From positions 62,001 to 126,000 of the forward strand of contig JAJYVF010000009.1 in assembly GCA_021792135.1 (NCBI GenBank): 64,000 bases of DNA, read 5' to 3'. The position numbers and the translations under genes were made by a program. This stretch comes from Acidobacteriota bacterium (GTDB lineage: Bacteria > Acidobacteriota > Terriglobia > Terriglobales > Acidobacteriaceae). Positions 1 to 10,049 of the stretch are shown piece by piece. Each line of letters starts with the position of its first letter. Positions within the stretch are counted from its first letter, which is position 1. The notes under the pieces are model-generated. The model searched no databases, was not told where the DNA came from, and worked only from the letters and a program-made list of their open reading frames with translations.

Positions 1-299
1 TTACTTCGCTGCTCCGTTCCTATGTTGCGGCAGCGGGCCTGGATTCCGGCTCGCCGGCGGATGTTCGCGAGACCGGCGATTCGATCGCGGTTGCTCTTGG
101 GGGCGCGCGGCTGGAGATGCGGTACGAGCCGGCGAGCGGAGAAGGGAACTGGCGGCTGCGGGGCAGCGCTGAAGAGGTGCAGGGCCGATTTGCGCTCCTG
201 CCGGAAGGTCGGTTCAGCCTGGATGGCACGGTTCTCGACCTGGACCATGCTGCTATTGATTTTGCCGCTGCCCTGAAGCAGGCGGGATTGGAACGATGA
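1..299 (+). CDS. C-terminal end of an unidentified protein, coupled to nuoE
   Basis: The window opens inside a gene. The frame from base 3 is open for 98 codons and ends in TGA at 297-299, overlapping the nuoE start by four bases (ATGA). The product is therefore probably made from the same mRNA as the Complex I genes. The readable part is soluble-looking, with no cysteine cluster or membrane segment, and ends in an Ala/Leu-rich helix. It does not resemble the NuoD C-terminus, which normally precedes NuoE. I do not recognise the family. An accessory or assembly role is only a guess from position. Confidence 0.7.
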   Translation, partial: TSLLRSYVAAAGLDSGSPADVRETGDSIAVALGGARLEMRYEPASGEGNWRLRGSAEEVQGRFALLPEGRFSLDGTVLDLDHAAIDFAAALKQAGLER

Positions 300-814
300 G
301 TACGCAATCTGGACAACCCGGAACGATCTTCTCGCCGGCGCTTGCCGCGCGCTTCGATAAGCTGGTCACTCTGTATCCGGTGAAACGGTCGGCTCTGGTC
401 CCCATGCTGCTGTACGCGCAGGACGAGGTCGGCTACCTCTCCGACCCCGTCATTGCCGAGGTGGCGCAGCGGATCGGGATCACCGAACTCGATGTGCGCA
501 ACGTGATCAGCTATTACTCGCTGCTGCGCACCAAACCCGCCGGCAAGTATAACGTTCAGGTCTGCACCAACATCAGCTGCATGCTGCGCGGCGGCAACGA
601 AATCCTCGAGCACTGCAAGAAGAAGCTGGGCATTCCCAACAAGGGTGTCACTCCCGACGGGCTGTTTTCCCTCGAAGAGGTGGAGTGCATCGGGGCATGC
701 AGCTGGGCGCCTGCCGCGCAGGTCAATTACGACTTCCACGAGAACCTGACGCCGGAGAAAATCGATGGCGTGCTCGCCGGGTACAAAGCCGCAAATCGAG
801 GGACGGGCAAATAA
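296..814 (+). CDS. nuoE: NADH-quinone oxidoreductase subunit E
   Basis: 172 aa, the usual length for the 24-kDa subunit of Complex I, part of the peripheral NADH-oxidising arm. The thioredoxin-like [2Fe-2S] ligands are visible as C-x4-C (CTNISC, about residue 85) and C-x3-C (CIGAC, about residue 126). This N1a cluster sits beside the FMN of NuoF. The start ATG overlaps the TGA of the preceding gene, and its own TAA overlaps the nuoF ATG (TAATG), so translation is coupled on both sides. Confidence 0.95.
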   Translation: MSTQSGQPGTIFSPALAARFDKLVTLYPVKRSALVPMLLYAQDEVGYLSDPVIAEVAQRIGITELDVRNVISYYSLLRTKPAGKYNVQVCTNISCMLRGGNEILEHCKKKLGIPNKGVTPDGLFSLEEVECIGACSWAPAAQVNYDFHENLTPEKIDGVLAGYKAANRGTGK

Positions 815-2127
815 TGGCGACCATCAGCACTCACCCTGACTGCGTTCCTGTGGTCTCGTACCGCTTCGGCAAAGGTGCGACGGCGATCGATAAGTACCTC
901 GAGCTGGATGGGTACAAGTCCGCGCGCAAGGCGCTGGAGCTGGGGCCGGATGGCATCATCGGCGAGATGAAAGCATCGAACCTGCGCGGGCGCGGCGGCG
1001 CCGGCTTCCCGACCGGGCTGAAGTGGTCGTTCGTCCCGAAGCAGGCGCCCAGGCCAAAGTATGTGCTGGTGAACGGCGACGAAAGCGAGCCGGGAACGTG
1101 CAAGGATCGCCTGATCTTCGAGCACGATCCGCACTCCGTCATTGAAGGCGTGATCATCGCCGGTCTCGCCATTCAGGCGAAGATGGGCTTCATCTACCTC
1201 CGCGGCGAGTATCGCTACCTGCTGAAGATCATGGAGAAGGCCGTCGAAGACGCCTACGCGAAGGGCTTCCTCGGCAAGAACATCTTCGGCAGCGGCATCG
1301 ACTTCGACATCGTCACCCAGACCGGCGCCGGAGCTTATGAGGTAGGCGAAGAATCGGCACTGATGGAATCTCTCGAAGGCAAGCGCGGCGTGCCCCGCAT
1401 TCGTCCGCCGTTCCCGGCTGTCGTGGGGCTCTACGGCGGCCCCACCATCATCAACAACGCCGAGACCATTGCCACCGTTCCGCATATTTTCCGCATCGGC
1501 GGAGCCGAGTACGCCAAACTCGGCACCGAGCGCAACGGTGGAACGCGCCTCTTCTGTCTCAGCGGTCATCTGCAGCGTCCCGGTGTTTATGAGCTGCCCA
1601 TGGGCTACAACCTCAAAAGGATGATCTACGAGGTGGGCGGCGGCATTCGCGACGGGAAAAAGCTGAAGGCTGTCGTTCCCGGCGGCTCGTCGACGCCCGT
1701 TCTGCTGCCCGAGGAAATCGACATCGGCATGGACTTCGATCAGGTGGGCAAAGCCGGATCGATGCTGGGCTCAGGCGGCGTGGTGGTGCTCGATGAGACG
1801 GTCTGCATCGTCGAGTTTGCGCTGCGCACCATGAAGTTCTACCAGCACGAGAGCTGCGGCTGGTGCATCCCCTGCCGCGAAGGCACCGACTGGCTGAAGA
1901 AATCGCTCACCCGCCTGCATGCCGGGGGCGCGGTCGACAAGGATATCGACAACATCCGCTATCTCGCCGAGAACATGCTGGGCCGGACCTTCTGCCCGCT
2001 CGGCGATGCGGCGGCGATGCCCACGCTCGGGTTCGTGAAGAAGTTCAGGAAGGAATTCGAGGATCACCTGGAGGGCAGAGGCTGCCCGTACCACAAGGCG
2101 CGTGAAGAAGAAACGGCGCTGGTCTGA
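814..2127 (+). CDS. nuoF: NADH-quinone oxidoreductase subunit F (NADH/FMN-binding)
   Basis: 437 aa. It oxidises NADH and passes electrons from FMN into the Fe-S chain of Complex I. The NADH-binding glycine-rich segment GRGGAGFPTGLKW lies near residue 60 and the FMN-binding GDESEPGTCKDR near residue 90. The [4Fe-4S] N3 ligands are in ESCGWCIPCREGTDW plus a later Cys in RTFCPLGDAAAMP. The ATG at 814 is chosen because it overlaps the nuoE stop; an upstream in-frame extension would lie inside nuoE and reads as non-coding. It ends seven bases before the first possible nuoG start. Confidence 0.96.
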   Translation: MATISTHPDCVPVVSYRFGKGATAIDKYLELDGYKSARKALELGPDGIIGEMKASNLRGRGGAGFPTGLKWSFVPKQAPRPKYVLVNGDESEPGTCKDRLIFEHDPHSVIEGVIIAGLAIQAKMGFIYLRGEYRYLLKIMEKAVEDAYAKGFLGKNIFGSGIDFDIVTQTGAGAYEVGEESALMESLEGKRGVPRIRPPFPAVVGLYGGPTIINNAETIATVPHIFRIGGAEYAKLGTERNGGTRLFCLSGHLQRPGVYELPMGYNLKRMIYEVGGGIRDGKKLKAVVPGGSSTPVLLPEEIDIGMDFDQVGKAGSMLGSGGVVVLDETVCIVEFALRTMKFYQHESCGWCIPCREGTDWLKKSLTRLHAGGAVDKDIDNIRYLAENMLGRTFCPLGDAAAMPTLGFVKKFRKEFEDHLEGRGCPYHKAREEETALV

Positions 2128-2136
2128 AGGATTTTG

Positions 2137-4521
2137 ATGGCTGACGTTACCTTTACTGTCGATGGCAAGAAGCTGACCGCGCCCGCGGGCACGCTGCTCA
2201 TTGAGGCGTGCCGCACCCACGGCATCGAGATCCCCGCCTTCTGCTACTACCCCGGCCTGTCGCTGCAGGCGGCGTGCCGCATGTGCGTGGTGCGCATCGA
2301 GAAGGTGCCCAAGCTGCAGACGGCCTGCACCACGCCGGTGGCCGAGAACATGGTGGTCACCACCGAAAGCCCTGAAATCGCCCAGGCCCGCAAGGCCACC
2401 ATTGAACTCCTGCTCGGCAACCACCCGCTCGACTGCCCCGTCTGCGACGCCGGCGGCGAGTGCGAACTGCAGGACATGACCTTCAAATACGGCGCGCACG
2501 AGTCGAAATTCGTCGAGATCAAGCAGCACCGCGAGGAGCAGCAGTGGTCTCCGGTGGTCTTCTTCGACCGGCCGCGCTGCATCCTCTGTTACCGCTGCGT
2601 GCGCGTCTGCGGCGAGGGCATGGACGTCTGGGCTCTCGGCATCCAGAACCGCGGAGCCGGCGCGGTCATCGCGCCCAACAAGCAGGATCATCTCGAGTGC
2701 GAAGAGTGCGGCATGTGTATCGACATCTGCCCGGTCGGCGCGCTTACCTCCGGGACCTACCGCTACAAGACCCGGCCGTGGGAAATGAACCACGTGGGCA
2801 CCATCTGCACGCACTGCGGCGACGGCTGCAGGACCACGCTGGGTGTGCGCCGCGGTGACGACGGCATGGACATCGTGCGCGGCGACAACCGCGACAAGAG
2901 CGGCATCAACGGCGACTTCCTCTGCATCAAGGGCCGCTACGCCTTCGACTTCGCCAACCGCGAAGATCGGCTGACGAAGCCGCTCATCCGGCAGGCCGAC
3001 GGCAAGCTGGCCCCGGTAAACTGGGACCAGGCGATCGAGTTCGCCGGAAAGAAGCTGCGCGAGATCCGCGACGCCCGCGGGGGCGGGGCCATCGGCGTGA
3101 TCGGCTCCAACCGCACAACGAACGAAGAAGCGTACCTGCTGCAGAAGTTCGCGCGCACGGTGCTGGGCACCAACAACATCGACCACCACCGCACCGCCGA
3201 TTATCCGGCCTTTGCCGCGGCTCTCAACCACTCCATCGAGCCAGGAGCGGGCTCGTCGGGGACCCCGGCTCTGGCCGGCAAAGCGGAAGCTTCCCTGCGC
3301 GATTTCGCGAGCGCCAAAGCCATTCTGATGCTGGGCAACGACCCTACGGAGCAGCATCCGGGCCTTGCCTGGCAGATTCGCACCAATGTCCGCCTGAACA
3401 ACGCGCGGCTCTATGTGGCGAATCACGAGCTGATCAAGCTGCGCCGCCAGGCGACCTCGTTCCTGCAAATCCGCGAGGGTGATTACCCTGCCCTGATTGC
3501 GTACCTGGGCGGCGACGACAGCGCTCTCGACGGCAACGGAGAAGCGGCGAAGCTCCGCGAGGCGATTCGCGGAGAAGAATCGCTGCTGGTCGCCTTCGGC
3601 TCGGAGTTCCGCGGCGGCGATGTTTCGGCTCTGGTGCGTTTCGGCTCTTTGCTGCCCACGGTGAAGTTCGCCTGCCTGGCTGACTACGTCAATTCCCGCG
3701 GCGCGGCCGACATGGGCCTCTATCCCGATCTGCTGCCCGGCTATGTTCCGGTGGGCGCTGCGGCGCATTTCGCTGAGGAATACGGATCCGCGCTGCCGGC
3801 GCAGCCCGGCTTCGATCTGGTGCAGATGTTCGATGCGGCGGAACGCGGCGCGCTGGGCGCGCTCTATGTGGTCGGATCCAATCCGATAGCCCGCTACGGC
3901 GTCGATCCGGCGGCGCTGAGCAATACCTTTCTCATCGTGCAGGACATGTTCCTGACCGAGACGGCCCAGCTGGCTGACGTGGTCCTGCCGGCGGCGAATC
4001 TCTACGAGAAGGCCGGGACCGTCACCAACGCCTTCGGCGATCTGCAGATGGTGAAGAAGGCTGCCGACAAAGCCGGCGTGCGCACCGACTTCGAATTGAT
4101 TGTCCGGCTGGCGGGCGCGCTGGGCGCCGATCCGAAGAAGCTGGTGCCCTTCGGCCGCAGAGGCGTTCAGGCCGATTTCGGCCAGGCGCGCGGCGCGCAG
4201 TCCGGTGAGGTCGACCGTCACGGGGTCTGGCTGGCGGCGCATCATCTGGAGCCGAAGCTCAGCCCCTTCGATCCCTTCGCGATTCTCGATGAGATCCAGC
4301 GTCTGGTTCCGGCCTACAACGTTCCGCACTTCGAACTGCTGGCCGGTGACGATCAGCATCTTCGCCCGGGGCTGGTGCGGATTGAAGATGCCGGATCGCG
4401 GCGCGATCTGGTTTTGCCGTCGAACGACACGCTGTTCAGCTCGGGCACCCTGGGACGGTACAGCCAGATGCTCAGTTCGGTAATGGAAGCAAGGAAACCC
4501 GCGGAAACAGCGGCGGATTAA
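2137..4521 (+). CDS. nuoG: NADH-quinone oxidoreductase subunit G
   Basis: 794 aa from ATG 2137, placed after GAAGGA; an in-frame TTG at 2134 is possible but badly spaced. N-terminal [2Fe-2S] ferredoxin fold (CYYPGLSLQAACRMC), then the His/Cys ligand stretch HPLDCPVCDAGGEC, two [4Fe-4S] sets (CILCYRCVRVC and CEECGMCIDICP), a further Cys group near CTHCGDGC, and a molybdopterin-oxidoreductase-like domain filling the C-terminal two thirds. It relays electrons from NuoF/E toward the membrane arm. The extra CTHCGDGC motif (about residue 227) is a C-x2-C-x3-C of the type that may hold the N7 cluster, which only some bacteria have. Confidence 0.95.
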   Translation: MADVTFTVDGKKLTAPAGTLLIEACRTHGIEIPAFCYYPGLSLQAACRMCVVRIEKVPKLQTACTTPVAENMVVTTESPEIAQARKATIELLLGNHPLDCPVCDAGGECELQDMTFKYGAHESKFVEIKQHREEQQWSPVVFFDRPRCILCYRCVRVCGEGMDVWALGIQNRGAGAVIAPNKQDHLECEECGMCIDICPVGALTSGTYRYKTRPWEMNHVGTICTHCGDGCRTTLGVRRGDDGMDIVRGDNRDKSGINGDFLCIKGRYAFDFANREDRLTKPLIRQADGKLAPVNWDQAIEFAGKKLREIRDARGGGAIGVIGSNRTTNEEAYLLQKFARTVLGTNNIDHHRTADYPAFAAALNHSIEPGAGSSGTPALAGKAEASLRDFASAKAILMLGNDPTEQHPGLAWQIRTNVRLNNARLYVANHELIKLRRQATSFLQIREGDYPALIAYLGGDDSALDGNGEAAKLREAIRGEESLLVAFGSEFRGGDVSALVRFGSLLPTVKFACLADYVNSRGAADMGLYPDLLPGYVPVGAAAHFAEEYGSALPAQPGFDLVQMFDAAERGALGALYVVGSNPIARYGVDPAALSNTFLIVQDMFLTETAQLADVVLPAANLYEKAGTVTNAFGDLQMVKKAADKAGVRTDFELIVRLAGALGADPKKLVPFGRRGVQADFGQARGAQSGEVDRHGVWLAAHHLEPKLSPFDPFAILDEIQRLVPAYNVPHFELLAGDDQHLRPGLVRIEDAGSRRDLVLPSNDTLFSSGTLGRYSQMLSSVMEARKPAETAAD

Positions 4522-4542
4522 GAACTCTCTGGAAGGCGTTGG

Positions 4543-5607
4543 ATGGAGACCGGTTTACTCGCGTTCTTGCTGATCAACCTCGCAAAGGTCATCGTCGTCG
4601 TGGTGATCATGCTCATGGCGGTGGCCTACACGGTGCTGCTGGAGCGCAAGCTGGTGGGCCGCATCCAGAACCGCTGGGGACCCAGCCGCGTCGGTCCTTT
4701 CGGCCTGCTGCAGCCGCTCGTCGACGGCGCCAAGCTGTTCCTGAAAGAGGACCTGATGCCGGCGGCGGTCGAGCGGCCGCTGTACATCCTCGCGCCGATC
4801 ATCGCGCTGAGCTGCGCGCTCATTTCCATTGCCGTCGTTCCCTTCGGGGCGGACATTCGCTGGAAAGGCGTGGACCTGTTCCAGATCTCCGATATCAATA
4901 TCGGTTTGCTGATCATTCTCGGCGTCACCTCCATCGGCGTCTACGGCATCGCGCTGTCGGGATGGTCGTCGAACAATAAGTATTCGCTGCTCGGCTCCCT
5001 GCGCGCGAGCGCGCAGGTCATCAGCTACGAGCTGGCGCTGGGCCTTTCGCTGATCGGCGTGGTCATGCGCGCCGGGTCGCTGCGGCTGCGGGACATCGTG
5101 GGCGTGCAGGCCACGCACGGGCTGCTCTCCTGGAACTTCTTCGGCGGCTTCCAGTTTGTCGCTTTCTTCATCTATCTCATGGCGGCTTATGCGGAAACCA
5201 ACCGCGCTCCCTTCGACCTGCCGGAAGCAGAAAGCGAACTAACGGCCGGTTATCACACCGAGTACAGCTCGATGAAGTTCGCCATGTTCTTCATGGCGGA
5301 ATACGCCAACATGATCACGGTCGGCTGCGTGGCGACGCTGCTCTTCTTCGGCGGACCCACCAGCCCCTTCGGTCATCTCTTCGATCACGTTCTGACCGGC
5401 ACAGCGGCGCAGGCAGTCCTGCCCATCTTCTGGTTTGTGCTGAAGGTGTTCTTCTTCCTGTTTCTCTATATCTGGGTGCGCGGCACGCTGCCGCGTTTTC
5501 GCTATGACCAGCTGATGGGCTTCGGATGGAAATTTCTGGTGCCCGTGGCCATTGCCAACATCGTTGTTACAGGCTTGTGGATGGGGCTTCGGCTGCCAGT
5601 GCAGTGA
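4543..5607 (+). CDS. nuoH: NADH-quinone oxidoreductase subunit H
   Basis: 354 aa multi-pass membrane protein at the base of the quinone tunnel of Complex I. Characteristic signatures are the N-terminal ERKLVGRIQNRWGPSRVGP loop and the acidic loop around AETNRAPFDLPEAESELTAGYHTEYS, which links quinone reduction to proton pumping. It begins 21 bases after nuoG, with GGAAGG as ribosome-binding site. The next gene is nuoJ, not nuoI; the 62 intervening bases hold nothing coding. Confidence 0.96.
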   Translation: METGLLAFLLINLAKVIVVVVIMLMAVAYTVLLERKLVGRIQNRWGPSRVGPFGLLQPLVDGAKLFLKEDLMPAAVERPLYILAPIIALSCALISIAVVPFGADIRWKGVDLFQISDINIGLLIILGVTSIGVYGIALSGWSSNNKYSLLGSLRASAQVISYELALGLSLIGVVMRAGSLRLRDIVGVQATHGLLSWNFFGGFQFVAFFIYLMAAYAETNRAPFDLPEAESELTAGYHTEYSSMKFAMFFMAEYANMITVGCVATLLFFGGPTSPFGHLFDHVLTGTAAQAVLPIFWFVLKVFFFLFLYIWVRGTLPRFRYDQLMGFGWKFLVPVAIANIVVTGLWMGLRLPVQ

Positions 5608-5669
5608 TTTACAATTTTCTCGCTGGCCGCCGATCCTGAAGTTGCTGTTGTTTCTCACTCAGAAAACTC

Positions 5670-6164
5670 ATGCATCTGGCGTTATTCATCATTTTCGGCG
5701 TGTTCTGTGTGGCGGGGGCCCTGAACCTGCTGCTCCAGCGCCACCCCATCAACAGCGCTCTGTCGCTCATCGTGGTGATGAGCTCGCTGGCGGTCCTGTA
5801 CCTGCTGCTGGGGGCGGAGTTTCTCGCCGCGGCGCAGGTCATCGTCTACTCCGGCGCGATCATGGTGCTGTTCACCTTCGTCATCATGCTGCTCAACGCC
5901 GGGAAGGAAGAGCGTACGCACGGCAGCAGGCTGGCGTACATCGCGGGATTTCCCGGCGCCGCCGCTCTGCTGGGCATCCTGACCTTTGTCTTCCTTTCCC
6001 GCGGCGGCGATTTCGGCCAGGCGCGGCTCGGCGAGTACATCGTGACCACCAGCGATCTGAGCCGCGTGCTGTTCCGCGATCTGCTGCTGCCTTTTGAGGT
6101 TACTTCGGTGCTGATCCTCATCGCCATCCTGGGCGCGGTCGCCCTGGCACGGAAGGAGCACTAG
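5670..6164 (+). CDS. nuoJ: NADH-quinone oxidoreductase subunit J
   Basis: 164 aa with five hydrophobic segments, the pattern of the ND6-like NuoJ subunit of the proton-translocating arm. It reads LYLLLGAEFLAAAQVIVYSGAIMVLFTFVIMLLN in the middle, the conserved helix 3 region with the pi-bulge (given here as motif only). It starts 62 bases after nuoH, where nuoI would be expected, and ends three bases before nuoK. Confidence 0.94.
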   Translation: MHLALFIIFGVFCVAGALNLLLQRHPINSALSLIVVMSSLAVLYLLLGAEFLAAAQVIVYSGAIMVLFTFVIMLLNAGKEERTHGSRLAYIAGFPGAAALLGILTFVFLSRGGDFGQARLGEYIVTTSDLSRVLFRDLLLPFEVTSVLILIAILGAVALARKEH

Positions 6165-6167
6165 ACG

Positions 6168-6470
6168 ATGGTTCCGACCTCGTATTACCTCGTCCTCAGC
6201 GCCATCCTCTTCTCCATTGGCGTGGCCGCCTTTCTCGTCAAACGCAACATCATTACCGTCTTCATGTCGATTGAGCTGATGCTCAATGCCGTCAATCTGA
6301 CCTTTGTCGCCTTCTCGCGCCAGTGGCATCAGGTGAGCGGTCAGATTTTCGTCTTCTTTGTCATGGTGGTGGCAGCGGCGGAGGCCGCTGTCGGACTGGC
6401 CATCATCATCGCGGTCTTCCGCGCACGCAATACTCTCAATGTCGACCAGATCGACCTGATGAAACTATGA
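6168..6470 (+). CDS. nuoK: NADH-quinone oxidoreductase subunit K
   Basis: 100 aa, exactly the family length, with three transmembrane helices. The two buried glutamates needed for proton transfer are present: E36 in [12 protein letters not shown] and E72 in [11 protein letters not shown]. The stop TGA overlaps the nuoL start (ATGA), so the two are translationally coupled. Confidence 0.96.
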   Translation: MVPTSYYLVLSAILFSIGVAAFLVKRNIITVFMSIELMLNAVNLTFVAFSRQWHQVSGQIFVFFVMVVAAAEAAVGLAIIIAVFRARNTLNVDQIDLMKL

Positions 6471-8482
6471 CCGATCTCCACCTCTGGCTGATTCCGATCG
6501 TCCCCTTCGCCGGATTTCTGGTGAACGGTCTGGTGGGCCGCAAGCTGCCGAAGGCGCTGGTGACGGCCGTGGCCCTGGTGGCCGCAGCCGTGCCCATGAT
6601 TCAGGTAGCCGCCATCATCGCCGGCCCTGGCTCGCCGGCTGTGCCGCACATTGAGAATCTGGGCACGTGGATCCGCGCCGGTTCCTTCCACGCCGACTTT
6701 TCGTTCCAGCTCGATCATCTGACGCTGGTCATGCTGTGCGTCGTCACCGGCGTCGGCTTCGTCATTCACCTCTATTCGGTCGGCTACATGGGCGAGGAAG
6801 CGGGTTACTGGCGCTTCTTCTCCTACATGAACCTTTTCCTCTTCTTCATGCTCATGCTGGTGCTGGCAGAGAACTTCCTGCTGATGTTCGTGGGCTGGGA
6901 GGGCGTGGGCCTCGCCTCGTATCTGCTCATCGGCTTTTACTACACGCGCGATTCCGCGGCGGACGCGGGCAAAAAGGCATTTATCGTCAACCGCATTGGC
7001 GACTTCGGCTTCCTGCTCGCCATGTTCCTGCTCATCGCGCATTTCGGCACGCTCAGCTTCCAGGAGATCTTCGGCCAGATCGGCATGCATCCGGCCTGGC
7101 AGGGCGGCTTCCTGACGGCGATCGCGCTGCTGCTGGTCCTGGGGGCGACCGGCAAATCCGCGCAGATCCCGCTCTACGTCTGGCTGCCCGACGCCATGGA
7201 GGGCCCGACGCCGGTTTCCGCCCTGATCCACGCCGCCACCATGGTGACGGCCGGCGTGTACATGGTTGCGCGGACGCATCTCATTTTCGACCGTTCGGCC
7301 GTCGCCCTGGCGGTGGTGGCCATCATCGGCACCGCAACGGCCTTCTTTGCTGCCACCATCGGCATGGCCCAGAACGACATCAAGCGCGTGCTGGCCTACT
7401 CCACGGTTTCCCAGCTCGGATACATGTTTCTCGGCTGCGGCGTGGCGGCTTACTCGGCCGGCATCTTTCATCTCGTCACCCACGCCTTCTTCAAGGCCCT
7501 GCTCTTCCTCGCGGCCGGTTCGGTGATTCATGCCCTGGGCGGCGAACAGGACATGCGCGCGATGGGAGGCCTGCGCCGCAGGATTCCCATCACCTTCTGG
7601 ACGATGACCGCCGCGGTCTTTGCCATCTCGGGCTTTCCTCCGCTCGCCGGGTTCGTGAGCAAGGACGAGATTCTCTACCAGGCCTTTGTCTCTCCGAATG
7701 CCGGCGGCAGGATCCTGTGGGCGGTGGGTCTGCTGACGGCGGGACTGACGGCCTTCTACATGTTCCGGCTCTGGTATATGACTTTCTTCGGCGAATACCG
7801 CGGAGCCCACAGCGAAGAGCCGACAGAGCACGGCGCGCCTGTCCATGCCCGCTCCGATACGAAGCTGGTGCTGGAAGCCGAGCCCGCCGGGCACGGCCAT
7901 GGCGTGCACGAGAGCCCGTGGGTCATGCTGATTCCGCTGATCATTCTGGCAGTCCTTTCGGTGATCGGCGGCGCAATGGGCTGGCCGGAAGCTCTCGGCG
8001 GCACCAACTGGTTTGCGCATTTTCTGGCAAACGGCGCGCCCCGGACCTCGCATGCTGCTGCCGCTGACAAGGGGCTGGAAGCCGTCCTGGCAATTGTCTC
8101 CACCCTGGTCGCGCTGGCGGGCTGGTTTGTCGCGCACCTCATGTACTATGCGAAGCCCGAGCTGCCGGAGCGCCTGACGGCTCGGATGCATGCGCTGTAC
8201 GCGCTCGTCGCGAACAAGTACTGGGTCGATCAGATTTACGGCGCTCTGATTGTTGCCCCCGTACTGTTCATCGCGCGCTATCTGCTGGGCGGCCTGATCG
8301 ACCGCGGCATTATTGACGGCGGCACGCTGACGGCGGGCTATACGGCACAGGGAATTGGCGCGCTGCTGGCGCGCATTCAGTCGGGAAATATTCGCTCCTA
8401 CGCGGGATGGCTGGCGCTTTTTGCGGCTCTGATGCTGGCGGCAGCCTGGTTTGGCTGGATTACCCAGTTCCTGCCGCGATGA
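6467..8482 (+). CDS. nuoL: NADH-quinone oxidoreductase subunit L
   Basis: 671 aa antiporter-like subunit at the distal end of the Complex I membrane arm. The proton-channel signature [22 protein letters not shown] lies about residue 240, and a long C-terminal extension (last ~170 residues, His-rich loop then helices) fits the lateral helix HL. ATG 6467 is used because it overlaps the nuoK stop by four bases and leaves a canonical hydrophobic N-terminus ([14 protein letters not shown]). Confidence 0.96.
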   Translation: MTDLHLWLIPIVPFAGFLVNGLVGRKLPKALVTAVALVAAAVPMIQVAAIIAGPGSPAVPHIENLGTWIRAGSFHADFSFQLDHLTLVMLCVVTGVGFVIHLYSVGYMGEEAGYWRFFSYMNLFLFFMLMLVLAENFLLMFVGWEGVGLASYLLIGFYYTRDSAADAGKKAFIVNRIGDFGFLLAMFLLIAHFGTLSFQEIFGQIGMHPAWQGGFLTAIALLLVLGATGKSAQIPLYVWLPDAMEGPTPVSALIHAATMVTAGVYMVARTHLIFDRSAVALAVVAIIGTATAFFAATIGMAQNDIKRVLAYSTVSQLGYMFLGCGVAAYSAGIFHLVTHAFFKALLFLAAGSVIHALGGEQDMRAMGGLRRRIPITFWTMTAAVFAISGFPPLAGFVSKDEILYQAFVSPNAGGRILWAVGLLTAGLTAFYMFRLWYMTFFGEYRGAHSEEPTEHGAPVHARSDTKLVLEAEPAGHGHGVHESPWVMLIPLIILAVLSVIGGAMGWPEALGGTNWFAHFLANGAPRTSHAAAADKGLEAVLAIVSTLVALAGWFVAHLMYYAKPELPERLTARMHALYALVANKYWVDQIYGALIVAPVLFIARYLLGGLIDRGIIDGGTLTAGYTAQGIGALLARIQSGNIRSYAGWLALFAALMLAAAWFGWITQFLPR

Positions 8483-8504
8483 GCGCCGAACGAGGAAAGG
8501 GTTT

Positions 8505-10049
8505 GTGCTGAACGACTCCATACTGACGTGGATCACCTTCATGCCCGCCGCGGGCGCGGTGGTTGTCGCTCTGCTGCCGCGCAAGGGGCGGGTCATCCAG
8601 TGGTTCTCTCTGCTCGTCACGCTGGTGACTTTTGTTCTTTCTCTGCACCTGCCCGCGCATTTCGACTACGCGCAGCACGGCTTCCAGTTCGAGGAAAACC
8701 ACCCCTGGATCAGCAGCCCGGCCATTCACTATCACCTGGGCATCGATGGCCTGTCGCTCTGGCTGGTCCTGCTGACGACTTTTCTGGCACCCATCGGCGT
8801 GCTGGTTTCCTGGCGCGCCATCAAGGCGCGCACCAAAGAGTTCTATTTCCTCTTCCTGTTGCAGCAGACGGCGATGATCGGCGTCTTCGTCTCGCTCGAT
8901 CTCTTCCTCTACTACGGCTTCTGGGAACTGTCGCTGGTTCCCATGGCGGTTCTGATCGCCATGTTCGGACGGAACCGCGGCCCGCAGGCGGCGTTGAAGT
9001 TTTTCCTCTACACTTTCCTGCCTTCCGCTCTGTTCCTGGTGGCGATCATCTGGCTGTATGCGAAGACCGGCACCTTCGATTTTGTCGAGCTGCAGTCCAG
9101 GCTGGCGGGTGGAGGCTTCGCGCCCGAAGCGCTGGCCTGGGTTTCCCTGGCCTTCCTGGTCGCCTTTGCCGTCAAGGTTCCCGTCTTTCCGCTGCACGGC
9201 TGGCTGGCCGATGCGATCCAGGAAGCTCCGACCGCGATGGCCATGGTGATCGCGGGCAAGCTGGGGCTTTACTCGATCTTGCGCTTCAACCTCGGCCTCT
9301 TCCCGGTTCAGGCTCGCGCCATCGCCCCGCTGATGATCGTGGTCGCGGTTGTGGGGCTGCTGTACGGCGCGCTGGTGGCGCTGGCGCAGAGCGATATGCG
9401 GCGCCTGATTGCCTACTCCATCCTCAGCCACCTGAGCTTCTGCACCCTGGGCATCTTCTGCTTCGCGCTGGCTGGCCTGAACGGCGCGGTCTATCAGACG
9501 ATCAACGAAGGCCTCACCGGCGGTGCGCTGCTGGTGCTGGTCAGCCTGATCTATGAGCGCTACGACACCTGCGACATGTCGATGTTTGGTGGCCTGGCCG
9601 GCAAGCTGCCCATGCTGGCGACGCTCTATGTCATCACCTCGCTGGCGCTGGTCGGCCTGCCGCTCTTCAACGGCTTTGTCGGCGAGTTCCTGGTGCTCAG
9701 CGGAGGATTCCCGGTGCACCCCGGATGGGTGGCCGCCGCCACGGTGGGCGTGATTCTGAGCGCCTCCTACATGCTCTGGATGGTGCAGCGCATCTTCTAC
9801 GGCCGGCAGTCTTCGCTGGTGGTGCATCGCCCGGCGCTCGACCTGAATGCCCGCGAGCACATCATGCTGTGGCCCATGGCCGTCCTGATGCTGGCGATGG
9901 GCGTGCTCTCGCCGTACTGGATTAAGGGGATCGAGACCGGGGTCGGCGGCCTTGCGAACGCGCCCGCCGCCACGGCGCGCGCCACCTTCGATGCGGCCCA
10001 TCACGGCCAGCCTGCCCGCACAGAAGCGGTTTCCATGGAGAAACAATGA
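8505..10049 (+). CDS. nuoM: NADH-quinone oxidoreductase subunit M
   Basis: 514 aa antiporter-like proton-pumping subunit. The conserved channel region [20 protein letters not shown] (about residue 225) and the preceding acidic WELSLVPM are present. The start is a GTG at 8505, nine bases after GAGG; the frame is open a little further upstream, but that would run back into nuoL. It overlaps nuoN by four bases (ATGA at 10046). Confidence 0.95.
   Translation: MLNDSILTWITFMPAAGAVVVALLPRKGRVIQWFSLLVTLVTFVLSLHLPAHFDYAQHGFQFEENHPWISSPAIHYHLGIDGLSLWLVLLTTFLAPIGVLVSWRAIKARTKEFYFLFLLQQTAMIGVFVSLDLFLYYGFWELSLVPMAVLIAMFGRNRGPQAALKFFLYTFLPSALFLVAIIWLYAKTGTFDFVELQSRLAGGGFAPEALAWVSLAFLVAFAVKVPVFPLHGWLADAIQEAPTAMAMVIAGKLGLYSILRFNLGLFPVQARAIAPLMIVVAVVGLLYGALVALAQSDMRRLIAYSILSHLSFCTLGIFCFALAGLNGAVYQTINEGLTGGALLVLVSLIYERYDTCDMSMFGGLAGKLPMLATLYVITSLALVGLPLFNGFVGEFLVLSGGFPVHPGWVAAATVGVILSASYMLWMVQRIFYGRQSSLVVHRPALDLNAREHIMLWPMAVLMLAMGVLSPYWIKGIETGVGGLANAPAATARATFDAAHHGQPARTEAVSMEKQ

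Noticed and set aside
1771-4359. Long open minus-strand frame (862 codons) opposite nuoF and nuoG
   Set aside because: Arg/Ala/His/Gln-rich composition and no ribosome-binding site; it is the usual mirror of a high-GC gene with strong third-position bias.
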